Made by a program: the position numbers and the translations under genes. A DNA stretch of 64,000 bases, taken from NCBI RefSeq assembly GCF_014203705.1, contig NZ_JACHJR010000001.1, positions 7,378,001-7,442,000 on the forward strand. The letters are read 5' to 3'. Shown one piece after another: positions 15,029-23,814 of this stretch (its first letter is position 1; the number at the start of each line of letters is the position of its first letter). The stretch is from Kitasatospora gansuensis. Its GTDB lineage: Bacteria; Actinomycetota; Actinomycetes; Streptomycetales; Streptomycetaceae. The notes under the pieces were generated by a model that saw only the letters and a list, made by a program, of their open reading frames with translations, had not been told where the DNA came from and made no database searches.

Positions 15029-17392
15029 TCAGCCCGGTGGGGCCTGGACGGTGATCGCGGGGTGCAGTCTTCGGGTGTGGTCGACCCGGCGGACCGGACC
15101 GGTGAGGCGGAGCGGTACGGCGAACCGGACGTCGGTGCTGGAGGCGGAGATCCGCAGTTCCAGGGCGCCCGGCTCGACGATCCGGTGATGGTCGCGGCCG
15201 GTGAAGGAGGCCAGGTCGGCCGGGAGTTGGAGATCGACTCGGCAGCCGGCCCCGGCGTCCAGCGTGATCCGCCGGTAGCCGACCAGCCGTTGCACCGGCT
15301 GGACCACGGAGGCCACCGGGTCGTGCAGGTAGAACTGGACGACTTCGGTGCCGGTCCTCTCGCCGGTGTTGCGCAGGTCGAAGGAGACCCGGAACTCGCC
15401 GTCGGTGCCGGTCTCGGCCGTCTCCACCGCGAGGTCGGACCAGGCGAACTCGCTGTAGCCGAGGCCGTGTCCGAAGCCGTAGGCCGGTGTCGGGTCGGTG
15501 CTGGAGACCTCGCCGGCCTGGGCGAGCCGGGCGGCCAGGTAGGTGGAGGGCTGGACGCCGGGGTGGGCGGGGACGGAGACCGGGAGCCGGCCGGAGGGGT
15601 TGACCCGTCCGCTGAGCACGCCCGCGAGCGCCTGGGTGCCGGACTCGCCGGGGAAGAAGCACTGCACGATGGCCGCCGCCTCGGTGACGGCGCGCCCGAG
15701 CGCGTACGGCCGCCCGGCCAGCAGGGCGAGCACCACCGGCGTTCCGGTGTCCAGCAGTTCGTCGAGCAACTGCTGCTGTCGGCCTGGCAGTTCGAGGGTC
15801 GGGGCGTCGCAGCCCTCGCCGCTGGTGCCGCGGCCGAACAGCCCGGCCCGGTCGCCGAGCGCGAGCACCACCACGTCCGCCTGCCGGGCGGCCAGGACCG
15901 CTTCGGCGATCCCGTCGGTCTCCTCGCCGTCGACCGTCACCCCGCGTATCGTGCGCACCTCGCTGCCGGGGAACTCCTCCGCCAACGCCTCGCGCAGGGT
16001 GGGCAGTTCGATGCCGAGCGGGGTGTCCGGGTGCTGGCCTCCGACGTGCACGGGGAAGGCGTAGCAGCCGAGTACGGCGGTGGGCTCGTCCGCGTTCGGT
16101 CCGATCAGGGCGATCCGCGGGGGCCGGTTCAGCGGCAGGTGCCCGTCATTGCGGAGCAGCACCACGGCCTGCTCGGCGAGTTCGGTGGCGAGCGCCCGGT
16201 TGGCGGGCGGGTCGAGGTCGACCAGGCCGCGCAGCTTCTCCGGTGTGCTCAGGTCGGTGTCGGCGAGGACGTCCGGCACCGGGTTCCAGTCGGCGTCCAG
16301 CAGGCCGAGTTGGGCCTTCTGGACCAGGACCCGGTGCAGCGCCCGGTCGATCAGCGCCTCCGGTACGGCGCCGGCCTCGATGGCGTCCAGCAGCGGCTGT
16401 CCGAAGGTCTTCACGGTGGGCAGTTCGACGTCGACACCGCTGGCCAGGGCCAATCCGGCGGCGTCGGACCAGTCCTCGGCGACACCGTGCAGCACCTTGA
16501 GGAAGGCGATGCCGAAGTAGTCGGCCACCAGCGTGCCGGTGAAGCCCCAGGTCTCCCGGAGCAGTCCGGTGAGCAGGGCTTCGTCGGCGGCGGACGGCAG
16601 CCCGTCGGTGTCGGTGTAGGCGTGCATGACCGAGCGGGGGCGGCCCTCGCGGACGGCCATCTCGAAGGGCGGCAGGATGACGTCGGCCCGCTCGCGCGGG
16701 CCCATGCTCACCGGCGCGAGGTTGCGCCCGGCCCGCGAGGCCGAGTACCCGGCGAAGTGCTTGAGGGTGGCGACGATCCCGGCGGACTCCAGGCCCTGGA
16801 CGTAGGCGGTGGCGACGGTGCCCACCAGGTACGGGTCCTCGCCGATGGTCTCCTCGACCCGGCCCCAGCGGGCGTCGCGGACCACGTCGAGCACCGGGGC
16901 GAGGCCCTGGTGCACGCCGACGGCCCGCAGGTCGCGGCCGATCGCGGCGGCCGTCCTCCCGACCAGCGCCGGGTTGAAGGTGGCGCCCCAAGAGAGCGGC
17001 ACGGGGTAGGCGGTGGCGCCCCAGGCGGCGAAGCCGGCCAGGCACTCCTCGTGGGCGAGGGCCGGGATGCCGAAGCGGTTGGCGGCGGCGATCCGCTGCT
17101 GGCTGCGCAGCAGGGAGAGCGCGCCGAGCGCCGGGTCGACCGGGGCGGTGCCGAACGGGCGGGTCAACTGGCCGAGCCCGTAGGGCAGTAGCTCGTCGAG
17201 GTCGGGTGGCGCTTCCATCTCGTGCTGGTGCGGGGCGACTTCGCCGCCCTCGTCGCTGGCGCCCACCCAGACGCCGACCAGTTGGGCGGTCTTCTCGCGC
17301 AGGGTCATCGCCGCGATCAGGGCGTCGGCCCGGGCCTCCGGGGGGAGTGAGGTGTCGTGCCAGGCGGGCCGGGTGTTCTGACGGTGGTTCAC
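15029..17392 (-). CDS. bxlA: GH3 beta-xylosidase/beta-glucosidase (BxlA-like), cytosolic
   Basis: A 787-residue enzyme predicted to hydrolyse imported xylo- or cello-oligosaccharides to monosaccharides. There is no signal peptide. Domains: GH3 barrel (about 20-370, with PLSWGATFNPALVGRTAAAI, LKHFAGYSASRAGRN, and nucleophile Asp in TLVADYFGIAF), GH3 C-terminal alpha/beta sandwich (about 400-610, GDRAGLFGRGTSGEG) and fibronectin III-like domain (about 660-740, GTEVVQFYLHDP). GTG start at 17392, with GGGAGG 4 bases upstream, overlaps the permease stop in GTGA. As the last gene after a binding protein and two permeases it fits S. lividans BxlA; beta-xylosidase is favoured by the nearby xylanase, beta-glucosidase remains possible. 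Confidence 0.88.
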   Translation of the reverse strand: MNHRQNTRPAWHDTSLPPEARADALIAAMTLREKTAQLVGVWVGASDEGGEVAPHQHEMEAPPDLDELLPYGLGQLTRPFGTAPVDPALGALSLLRSQQRIAAANRFGIPALAHEECLAGFAAWGATAYPVPLSWGATFNPALVGRTAAAIGRDLRAVGVHQGLAPVLDVVRDARWGRVEETIGEDPYLVGTVATAYVQGLESAGIVATLKHFAGYSASRAGRNLAPVSMGPRERADVILPPFEMAVREGRPRSVMHAYTDTDGLPSAADEALLTGLLRETWGFTGTLVADYFGIAFLKVLHGVAEDWSDAAGLALASGVDVELPTVKTFGQPLLDAIEAGAVPEALIDRALHRVLVQKAQLGLLDADWNPVPDVLADTDLSTPEKLRGLVDLDPPANRALATELAEQAVVLLRNDGHLPLNRPPRIALIGPNADEPTAVLGCYAFPVHVGGQHPDTPLGIELPTLREALAEEFPGSEVRTIRGVTVDGEETDGIAEAVLAARQADVVVLALGDRAGLFGRGTSGEGCDAPTLELPGRQQQLLDELLDTGTPVVLALLAGRPYALGRAVTEAAAIVQCFFPGESGTQALAGVLSGRVNPSGRLPVSVPAHPGVQPSTYLAARLAQAGEVSSTDPTPAYGFGHGLGYSEFAWSDLAVETAETGTDGEFRVSFDLRNTGERTGTEVVQFYLHDPVASVVQPVQRLVGYRRITLDAGAGCRVDLQLPADLASFTGRDHHRIVEPGALELRISASSTDVRFAVPLRLTGPVRRVDHTRRLHPAITVQAPPG

Positions 17393-18210
17393 TTTCCTCC
17401 CACACCCATCAGGCCCTGGACCAGGGCACGACGGGCGAACAGGTAGACGACGAAGATGGGGAGCACGGACAGCACGACGGCGCTGAGCAGGCCGGGTACG
17501 TCCACGCCGTGCTCGGTCTGGAACTCGTACAGGCCGAGCGTCATGACCTTGGTGGCGTCGGACTGGGTGAGGATCAGCGGGAACAGGAAGCCGTTCCACG
17601 CCTGGAGGGCGGAGAAGACCACGATGGAGGACAGGCCGCCCTTGGACAGCGGCAGCACCAGCTGCCGGAACACCCGCGCCGGGGTGGCCCCGTCGATGGC
17701 CATCGCCTCGTACAGTTCGGGCCCGATGTCGCGCATCGCGCCGGTCAGCACCAGGGTGCACACCGGCAGGCAGAACGCGGCGGTCGGCAGGATGACGCCG
17801 ATCAGGTGGTCGTACAGGCCGGTCTTGCTGATCACGTAGAACATCGGCACGATCACCGCCTGGGCGGGGATCGCCAGGCCGAGCAGGAACAGCCGGAACA
17901 CCCAGCCGGTGGCCCGGCCGCGGGCGCGGACGATCGCGTACGCGAGCGGCGGGACGAGCAGCAGTACGATGGCGACCACGCTCACGGTGACGACCAGGGT
18001 GTTGAGGAAGTCCTGCCCGAAGCCGTTGGACAGGTCGTTGAGGTAGTTCTGCCCGGTCCACTCGCGGGGCAGGCTGAGCGGGCCCTCGGTGGAGTAGTCG
18101 GAGCGGGTCCGCAGGGTGGCGATCAGCAGCACGTAGAGCGGCAGGCCGACCAGCAGCAGCCACACCAGGGATCCCAACCCGGCGAGGTAGTTGGGTCGTT
18201 GACGGAGCAT
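17389..18210 (-). CDS. bxlG: Sugar ABC transporter permease (BxlG-like)
   Basis: A 273-residue inner-membrane permease of the MalG type with six predicted helices. The EAA loop that contacts the shared ATPase is visible (LYEAMAIDGATPARVFRQLV). The ATG overlaps the upstream permease stop by one base and its own TGA overlaps the GH3 start. No ATPase gene is present in the operon, as usual for Streptomyces sugar importers served by MsiK in trans. Confidence 0.88.
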   Translation of the reverse strand: MLRQRPNYLAGLGSLVWLLLVGLPLYVLLIATLRTRSDYSTEGPLSLPREWTGQNYLNDLSNGFGQDFLNTLVVTVSVVAIVLLLVPPLAYAIVRARGRATGWVFRLFLLGLAIPAQAVIVPMFYVISKTGLYDHLIGVILPTAAFCLPVCTLVLTGAMRDIGPELYEAMAIDGATPARVFRQLVLPLSKGGLSSIVVFSALQAWNGFLFPLILTQSDATKVMTLGLYEFQTEHGVDVPGLLSAVVLSVLPIFVVYLFARRALVQGLMGVGGK

Positions 18211-19103
18211 CAGAGGCCTTCTGTCGTGGAACGCATCCGGTCGTAGCCGGTGAACCGGACCACCGCGAGCGAGATCAGGGTGGCGACCACCACCAGCACC
18301 AGGGCGATGGCCGAGCCGGCGCCGAAGTCGAAGCCCTTGAAGGCCTTCTGGTACATGTAGTACGCGCTGACGGTGGTGTCGGTGCCGGGGCCGCCCTGGG
18401 TGAGGATCAGCACCGTGTCGAAGGTGGTCAGGCCGCCGACCACCATCAGGACCGTCGAGGTGATCACGGTGTTGCGCAGCTGCGGCAGGGTGATGTGGAT
18501 GAACTGCCGTACCCGGCCCGCCCCGTCGATCGCGGCGGCCTGGTAGAGCACCTGCGGGATCGCCCGGGCGCCGCCCTGGTAGATCAGCGCGTGCAGCGGG
18601 GTGAACTGCCAGACCCCGACGAAGGCCAGCACTCCGATCGCGCCGCTCCGGGTGCCGAGCAGGTTGCCGTCCCCGAACAGCCAGGTGAGCTGGGAGGGCA
18701 CACCGAAGTTGGGGTCGAGGACGGCGCGCCACACCACCGAGACGGCGGTCGCGGACAGCAGCAGCGGGACGAAGTAGATCGCCGAGAGCACGGCCCGGTT
18801 GCGCTGCCGGCCGGCCGCCCAGACCCCGAGCAGGATGCTGACCGGGGTCTGGGCCGCCACGCCGAGCGCGGTGAGCAGCAGGGTGGTGCCGATCGACTCG
18901 ATCATCACCGGGTCGTGCAGCAGGCCGGTCCAGTTGTCCAGGCCGTTGAACTTCGGTTCGTTGATGCCGTTCCAGCTGGTGAAGGAGAGCACCGCGACCA
19001 GCAGCAGCGGCACGATCGCGAACAGCAGGAAGAACACGGCGGCGGGCGCCGCCCAGCCGAAGCCCGGCCGGGTCACCCCCGCACCCGGTTGCTTCGCCGT
19101 CAT
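18210..19103 (-). CDS. bxlF: Sugar ABC transporter permease (BxlF-like)
   Basis: A 297-residue MalF-type permease with six predicted helices (first: APAAVFFLLFAIVPLLLVAV) and an EAA-like loop (VLYQAAAIDGAGRVRQFIHI). It overlaps the binding-protein gene by 4 bases (ATGA) and the next permease by one base. It forms the translocation pore with the downstream permease. Confidence 0.88.
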   Translation of the reverse strand: MTAKQPGAGVTRPGFGWAAPAAVFFLLFAIVPLLLVAVLSFTSWNGINEPKFNGLDNWTGLLHDPVMIESIGTTLLLTALGVAAQTPVSILLGVWAAGRQRNRAVLSAIYFVPLLLSATAVSVVWRAVLDPNFGVPSQLTWLFGDGNLLGTRSGAIGVLAFVGVWQFTPLHALIYQGGARAIPQVLYQAAAIDGAGRVRQFIHITLPQLRNTVITSTVLMVVGGLTTFDTVLILTQGGPGTDTTVSAYYMYQKAFKGFDFGAGSAIALVLVVVATLISLAVVRFTGYDRMRSTTEGL

Positions 19104-20392
19104 GAGGTCGGCAAGGCCTGCATGGCCTTGATGAAGCCGTCCGCGTCGGTCTTTCCGTTGAAGAACTGCTGGACGGCGGTGTGGATCGAGGTCATGGCGC
19201 TCGGCGGGTAGGCCTGGTCCCAGGAGAGCTGGAACGAGGGTGCGGCCTTGACCAGGTCGTACTGGTACTTGGAGTACGCCGGGCTGGCCGCCGTGTCGAG
19301 GAAGTTGACGGTGTTGGTGGTGGTCGGCAGGTTGCCGATGGCGAGCTGCGCCTGCACGAACTCGTCGGAGTACATGAGCTTGAGGAACGCCGCGGCGGCC
19401 TCGGGGTGCTTGGTCTTCTTCAGCACCGAGTAGAAGTTGTTGGTGTTGCCGACCACGTCGGCCTGGTCACCCTTGCCGCCGCTGACGGAGGGGAAGCCGG
19501 TGTAGCCGAGGCCCGACTTGGCGAAGTCGGGGTTGGCGTCCTGCTGGGTGGAGTAGTACCAGGAGCCCATCAGCTCGAAGGCGGCCTTGCCCTTGGCGAC
19601 CAGGGCGGGGGCGCCGCCGTCGGTGAACTTCACCGAGTCGAAGTTGGTGCCGAAGGCGCCCGCGTCGATCAGTTCCTTCAGGGTGGCCAGCGCCTTGCGG
19701 CTGTCCTCGCTCGCCCAGGCGGCCTTGTCGCCGTTGAGCGCCTGCTGGAACAGGCCGGGCCCGGCGACCCGGTCGTACAGGTACTCGAACCACATCAGGG
19801 TGGGCCACTTGTCGCCGCCGCCGAGCGCGATCGGGGTGATGCCCTTGGCCTTCAACGCCTTGGCGTCGGTGACCAGTTCGTCCCAGGTCTTCGGCGCGGT
19901 GAGGCCGGCGTCGGCGAGCACCTTCTTGTTGTGGAACAGCAGCACCGGCTGGGTGCCGCGCATCGGCACGCCGTACGGCTTGCCGTCCACCACCGCCGAG
20001 TTGAAGACCGACGGCAGGAAGTTGTCCTTCAGGCCGGGCTCCTTGGCGATGAACCCGTCCAGCGGGAGCAGCAGGTCCGCCTTGACGAACGGCTGGATGG
20101 AGCCGCCGCCCCAGTTGAAGAAGACGTCGGGGGCCTGCGGGGTGTTGATGACGGTCTGCAGCTTCTGCTGGTAGTCCGCGCCGGGGACGGTGTCGAGGAC
20201 GACCTTGACCGGGGAGGTCTTGTTGAAGGTCTCGACGAGCTGCTTCTCGACCTTGTTGGCGGCGTCGCCGTAGACCAGCACGTGGATCGTCCCGGAGTCC
20301 CCGCCGGAGGCTCCGCCGCTGGAGCCGCAAGCGGCGGTCATGCTCAGGAGAAGCGCGGTGGCCGCAGCAGTCGCGGCAAATCTCGAACCCAT
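19100..20392 (-). CDS. bxlE: Sugar-binding lipoprotein of ABC importer (BxlE-like)
   Basis: A 430-residue extracellular solute-binding protein, family 1. The N-terminus has a lipoprotein signal with lipobox MTAAC-GSS, so it is anchored outside the membrane. The body shows the SBP1 strings VKVVLDTVPGADYQQKLQTV, PDVFFNWGGGSIQPFV and ELMGSWYYSTQQDANP. First gene of the four-gene operon, with GAGGGCAGGG before ATG 20392. A palindromic site at 20409-20419 lies only 17 bp upstream of the start, where a bound LacI repressor would block transcription. Ligand inferred as xylo-oligosaccharides from the context. Confidence 0.87.
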   Translation of the reverse strand: MGSRFAATAAATALLLSMTAACGSSGGASGGDSGTIHVLVYGDAANKVEKQLVETFNKTSPVKVVLDTVPGADYQQKLQTVINTPQAPDVFFNWGGGSIQPFVKADLLLPLDGFIAKEPGLKDNFLPSVFNSAVVDGKPYGVPMRGTQPVLLFHNKKVLADAGLTAPKTWDELVTDAKALKAKGITPIALGGGDKWPTLMWFEYLYDRVAGPGLFQQALNGDKAAWASEDSRKALATLKELIDAGAFGTNFDSVKFTDGGAPALVAKGKAAFELMGSWYYSTQQDANPDFAKSGLGYTGFPSVSGGKGDQADVVGNTNNFYSVLKKTKHPEAAAAFLKLMYSDEFVQAQLAIGNLPTTTNTVNFLDTAASPAYSKYQYDLVKAAPSFQLSWDQAYPPSAMTSIHTAVQQFFNGKTDADGFIKAMQALPTS

Positions 20393-20408
20393 ACCCTGCC
20401 CTCGGTTT

Positions 20409-20419
20409 CGAATGTTTCG
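20409..20419. promoter_or_regulatory. Putative LacI-type operator of the sugar-uptake operon
   Basis: CGAATGTTTCG differs in one base from the perfect palindrome CGAAAGTTTCG found before the xylanase (21646-21656). A further half-match (CGAATGTTG) lies at 20430. Confidence 0.65.
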
Positions 20420-20575
20420 GTTATATTGCCGAATGTTGTGGGAAACTTAGGGCCGTGCCAGTCGCCAGTCAAGGGGTTCGGCGGGATCGGATCCGGCCCG
20501 CCGAGGGGCTAGCATTCGGGCCGTATGCAGGCCGACAACGGTGTTCGCCCAGCAGGGGCAGTGCAGGAGGTACTC

Positions 20576-21595
20576 GTGACCAGAGCAGCCACGCTCGCCG
20601 AGATCGCGCAGGAGGCGGGGGTTTCCGCGCCGACTGTTTCGAAAGTTCTGAACGGACGGGCCGACGTCGCCCCGGCCACCAGGGAGCGGGTGGAGGACCT
20701 GCTGCGCCGGCACGGCTACCGGCGGCGGCGCGGCACCGCCCAGGCCGCCCCGCTGCTCGAGCTGGTCTTCCACGAGCTGGAGAGCGTCTGGGCGATGGAG
20801 GTCATCCGCGGGGTCGAGAACGTGGTCCGCGAGGAGGGTCTGGGGATAGTGCTCTCGGAGTCCTCCGGCCGGCTCAGCCCCGGCCAGTCCTGGGTGGACG
20901 GGGTGCTCGCCCGCCGCCCCACCGGCGTCCTGCTGGTGCTGTCCGGCCTGGACCGCGCCCAGCAGCAGCAACTGGCGGGCCGGGACATCCCGTTCGTGGT
21001 GCTGGACCCGGCCGGCGACCCCGGCCAGGGGGTGCCCGCGGTCGGCACCACCAACTGGGACGGCGGCCTCGCCGCCACCCGCCACCTGCTCGACCTCGGC
21101 CACCGCCGGATCGGCCTGATCGGCGGCCCGGCCCGGATGATGTGCAGCCGGGCCCGCGCCGACGGGTACCGGGCGGCGCTCGACATCGCGGGCATCGCGT
21201 ACGACCCGGAGCTGGTCCGCGAGGGCGACTTCCACCACGAGTCCGGGCGCCGGGTCGGCCTGGAGCTGCTGAGCCTGCCGGACCGGCCGACCGCCGTCTT
21301 CGCGGGCAACGACCTGCAGGCGCTCGGGCTGTACGAGGCCGCCCGTGAACTGGGCCTTCGCATCCCGGAGGACCTCAGTGTGGTCGGCTTCGACGACCTC
21401 TCGCTGGCCCGCTGGGTCGGCCCGCCGCTGACCACCGTGCGCCAGCCGCTGACCGAGATGGCCGAGGTCGCGACCCGCCTGGTGATCGACCTGGCCAGGG
21501 GCGTGCAGCCCGGCACCCTGCGGGTGGACCTGGCCACCAGCCTGGTGGAGCGCAGCAGCACCGCCCCGCCCCGGTCGGTCCGCGCGAACGGTTGA
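20576..21595 (+). CDS. bxlR: LacI-family repressor (BxlR-like)
   Basis: A 339-residue regulator. The N-terminal LacI helix-turn-helix reads TLAEIAQEAGVSAPTVSKVL with the hinge helix after it; the rest is the periplasmic-binding-like sugar domain (LELVFHELESVWAMEVIRGV, HRRIGLIGGPARMM, VVGFDDLSLARWVGPPLTTV). GTG 20576 with AGGAGG 5 bases upstream is preferred to the ATG at 20525, which would add a disordered leader. It is divergent from the transporter operon and points toward the xylanase gene 145 bp downstream. The matching CGAAnGTTTCG palindromes flanking it on both sides are its likely operators. Confidence 0.87.
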   Translation: MTRAATLAEIAQEAGVSAPTVSKVLNGRADVAPATRERVEDLLRRHGYRRRRGTAQAAPLLELVFHELESVWAMEVIRGVENVVREEGLGIVLSESSGRLSPGQSWVDGVLARRPTGVLLVLSGLDRAQQQQLAGRDIPFVVLDPAGDPGQGVPAVGTTNWDGGLAATRHLLDLGHRRIGLIGGPARMMCSRARADGYRAALDIAGIAYDPELVREGDFHHESGRRVGLELLSLPDRPTAVFAGNDLQALGLYEAARELGLRIPEDLSVVGFDDLSLARWVGPPLTTVRQPLTEMAEVATRLVIDLARGVQPGTLRVDLATSLVERSSTAPPRSVRANG

Positions 21596-21645
21596 CGGAC
21601 GGCCGGACCGGCCCTAGGGTCACCGATCGGAATCGGCATGGACAG

Positions 21646-21656
21646 CGAAAGTTTCG
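21646..21656. promoter_or_regulatory. Putative LacI-type operator of the xylanase gene
   Basis: CGAAAGTTTCG is symmetric about its central base and lies 84 bp upstream of the xylanase start; it matches the site before the transporter operon at 10 of 11 positions. Confidence 0.7.
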
Positions 21657-21739
21657 AAGACTTCGCCTCCCGTCGGCCTTCCGTGCCCCACCGCACGTCC
21701 AGCTCTTTCCCCCACCCGAGAAGAGAAGGGACCACGCCG

Positions 21740-23236
21740 GTGCCCGTCCGTACGCTCCGCACCCCCCACCCGAGGAACGCCCGTCGCGCCCTCGGCACCG
21801 TCGCCGCCACCGTCACCGCCGCCGCCCTGGCGGCGGCCGCCCTGCTGCCGGCCGGCCAGGCCGGCGCGGCAGGGCCGAGCCTGCGCACCCTCGCCGAGTC
21901 GAAGGGGATCTACTTCGGTACCGCGATCTCCCAGTTCGACCTGGGCAACGCCACCATCACCGGCCTGGCGAGCAGCCAGTTCGGCATGCTGACCCCCACC
22001 AACGAGATGAAGTGGGACACCGTCGAGTCCTCGCCGGGCAACTTCAACTTCGGTCCCGGCGACCGGCTGGTCTCCTTCGCCCAGGCCAACTCCATGAAGA
22101 CGCGCGGCCACACGCTGGTCTGGCACAGCCAACTCCCGTCCTGGGTCAGCAACCTGCCGAACAGTCAGGTGCAGGGCGCGATGCGCAACCACATCACCAC
22201 CACGGCGACCCACTACAAGGGCAAGCTCTACGCCTGGGACGTGGTGAACGAGATGTTCAACGAGGACGGCAGCTTCCGTAACGACGCCTTCTACCGGGCG
22301 ATGGGCAGCGGCTTCGTCGCCGACGCGCTGCGCACCGCCCGGGCCGCCGACCCGAGCGCCAAGCTCTACCTGAACGACTACAACACCGAGGGCCTGAACG
22401 CGAAGAGCGACGCCATGTACAACCTGGCGAAGTCGCTCAAGAGCCAGGGCGTCCCGCTGGACGGCATCGGCTTCCAGGGCCACTTCATCCTCGGTCAGAT
22501 CCCGTCCAGCCTGAAGGCCAACCTGGAGCGGTTCACCGCGCTCGGCCTCGAGGTCGCCATCACCGAGCTCGACGTCCGGATGCCACTGCCCGCGGACGGC
22601 GCCAAACTGGCCCAGCAGGGACGCGACTTCGCGAGTGTGACCAACACCTGCCTGGCCGTCAAGGGCTGCGTCGGCATCAGCCAGTGGGCCGTCGGTGACC
22701 CCGACTCCTGGGTCCCCGGCACCTTCCCCGGTGAGGGCGCCGCCACCCTGTACGACAACAACTACCAGCCGAAGCCCGCCTACACCGCCACGGTCAACGC
22801 CCTCGGCGCCTCCACCGCCAGTCCTTCGCCGTCCACCTCCCCGTCCAACTCACCGAGCCCGAGCCCGAGTCCGAGTTCCAGCCCGAGCCCGACGTCGAGC
22901 CCGAGTCCGACCGGTGGGGCCACCTGCAAGGTGACCGGGGAGATCAACGCCTGGAACACCGGCCTGACCGAGAACCTGACCATCACCAACACCGGTTCCA
23001 CCACCGTCAACGGCTGGGCGCTGGCCTTCACGCTGCCCGGCGGCCAGACCGTCACCAACGGCTGGAACGCGACGGTCAGTCCCGCCACCGGCCAGGTCAC
23101 CGCTCGGAACCTCAGCTACAACGGCACCATCGCCCCCGGCGGCTCGGTCTCCTTCGGATTCCAGGCCACCCACTCCGGGAACGCGGGCCCGGCCGGTCAG
23201 TTCAGCCTGAACGGCGTTGCCTGCAGCACCGCCTGA
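21740..23236 (+). CDS. Secreted GH10 endo-beta-1,4-xylanase with CBM2
   Basis: A 498-residue enzyme. Signal peptide (about 1-45), GH10 barrel (about 46-350), a Pro/Ser linker (about 355-395) and a CBM2 that binds cellulose or xylan (about 396-498). Catalytic residues are clear: acid/base Glu in YAWDVVNEMFNEDG and nucleophile Glu in VAITELDVRMP; substrate strings TPTNEMKWDTVE and GHTLVWHSQLPSW are also present. GTG 21740, with AAGGGA 8 bases upstream, is chosen over the ATG at 21638 because it starts next to the signal peptide and leaves the operator upstream. Works outside the cell ahead of the BxlEFGA-like importer. Confidence 0.94.
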   Translation: MPVRTLRTPHPRNARRALGTVAATVTAAALAAAALLPAGQAGAAGPSLRTLAESKGIYFGTAISQFDLGNATITGLASSQFGMLTPTNEMKWDTVESSPGNFNFGPGDRLVSFAQANSMKTRGHTLVWHSQLPSWVSNLPNSQVQGAMRNHITTTATHYKGKLYAWDVVNEMFNEDGSFRNDAFYRAMGSGFVADALRTARAADPSAKLYLNDYNTEGLNAKSDAMYNLAKSLKSQGVPLDGIGFQGHFILGQIPSSLKANLERFTALGLEVAITELDVRMPLPADGAKLAQQGRDFASVTNTCLAVKGCVGISQWAVGDPDSWVPGTFPGEGAATLYDNNYQPKPAYTATVNALGASTASPSPSTSPSNSPSPSPSPSSSPSPTSSPSPTGGATCKVTGEINAWNTGLTENLTITNTGSTTVNGWALAFTLPGGQTVTNGWNATVSPATGQVTARNLSYNGTIAPGGSVSFGFQATHSGNAGPAGQFSLNGVACSTA

Positions 23237-23242
23237 CGACCC

Positions 23243-23289
23243 CACGGCACCTCGCCCCGCCGCTCCGTGCGGCGGGGCGAGGTGCCGTG
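23243..23289. terminator. Perfect 21-bp stem terminator after the xylanase
   Basis: CACGGCACCTCGCCCCGCCGC pairs without mismatch to its complement at 23269-23289 around TCCGT, starting 6 bp past the xylanase stop. Confidence 0.88.
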
Positions 23290-23310
23290 CGACCTTGGTA
23301 GCGTGCCGGG

Positions 23311-23814
23311 ATGGGAATGACTGTCACGTACCTGGAGATGACCGGTCCCGGGGAGCTGAAGCCCGGTCGGACCGTGCCGGCGTTGGAACTCCGGCGTGAG
23401 GCGGGGCTGTCGGCGCTGGTCCGCTCCGTCCAGGCCCGGGTCGGCGCGGCCTACGGGTGGCGCAGTTCGACGCGCTCCGAGCAGGACTGGCAGGAACTGG
23501 CGCTGGCGCACCCGCTCCGCCAGTACTGGCTGCTCATGCTGGCGGGCGAGACGGCCGGGATCGCGGCACTGGAGCCCCAGCCCGGCGGGGACGTGGAGAT
23601 CCGCACCTTCGGACTCCTGCCGGAGTACGTCGGCCAGGGCCTCGGCGGGCACGCCCTGACCCTGGCCCTGCAACAGGCATGGGCGACCGAACCGTTGGAG
23701 GCGGAGGCCGTCCGCCGGGTGTGGCTGCACACCAACTCCAACGACCACCCGAGCGCGCTCGGCAACTACCGGAGCCGGGGGTTGCGCGTCTACCGCACCG
23801 AGGTTCAGGAGTAG
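23311..23814 (+). CDS. GNAT-family N-acetyltransferase
   Basis: A 167-residue acetyltransferase using acetyl-CoA. The pyrophosphate-binding motif A is EIRTFGLLPEYVGQGLGGHA with the Q/R-x-x-G-x-G/A pattern, followed by LALQQAWATEP and a conserved LHTNSNDHPSALGNYRSRG, which is typical of a Streptomyces GNAT subgroup. Its 3' end overlaps the convergent acyltransferase gene by 10 bp. Acceptor substrate unknown. Confidence 0.85.
   Translation: MGMTVTYLEMTGPGELKPGRTVPALELRREAGLSALVRSVQARVGAAYGWRSSTRSEQDWQELALAHPLRQYWLLMLAGETAGIAALEPQPGGDVEIRTFGLLPEYVGQGLGGHALTLALQQAWATEPLEAEAVRRVWLHTNSNDHPSALGNYRSRGLRVYRTEVQE

Noticed and set aside
14984..17191. Long plus-strand ORF opposite the GH3 gene
   Set aside because: Antisense shadow without start signals or domains.
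20630..20660. Third CGAAAGTT-like site inside the LacI gene
   Set aside because: It encodes the conserved VSKVLN of the helix-turn-helix, so the match is explained by coding constraint.
22853..22915. Tandem CCGAGCCCGAGT-like repeat
   Set aside because: It is the codon-level repeat of the Pro/Ser linker of the xylanase, not a CRISPR or separate repeat element.
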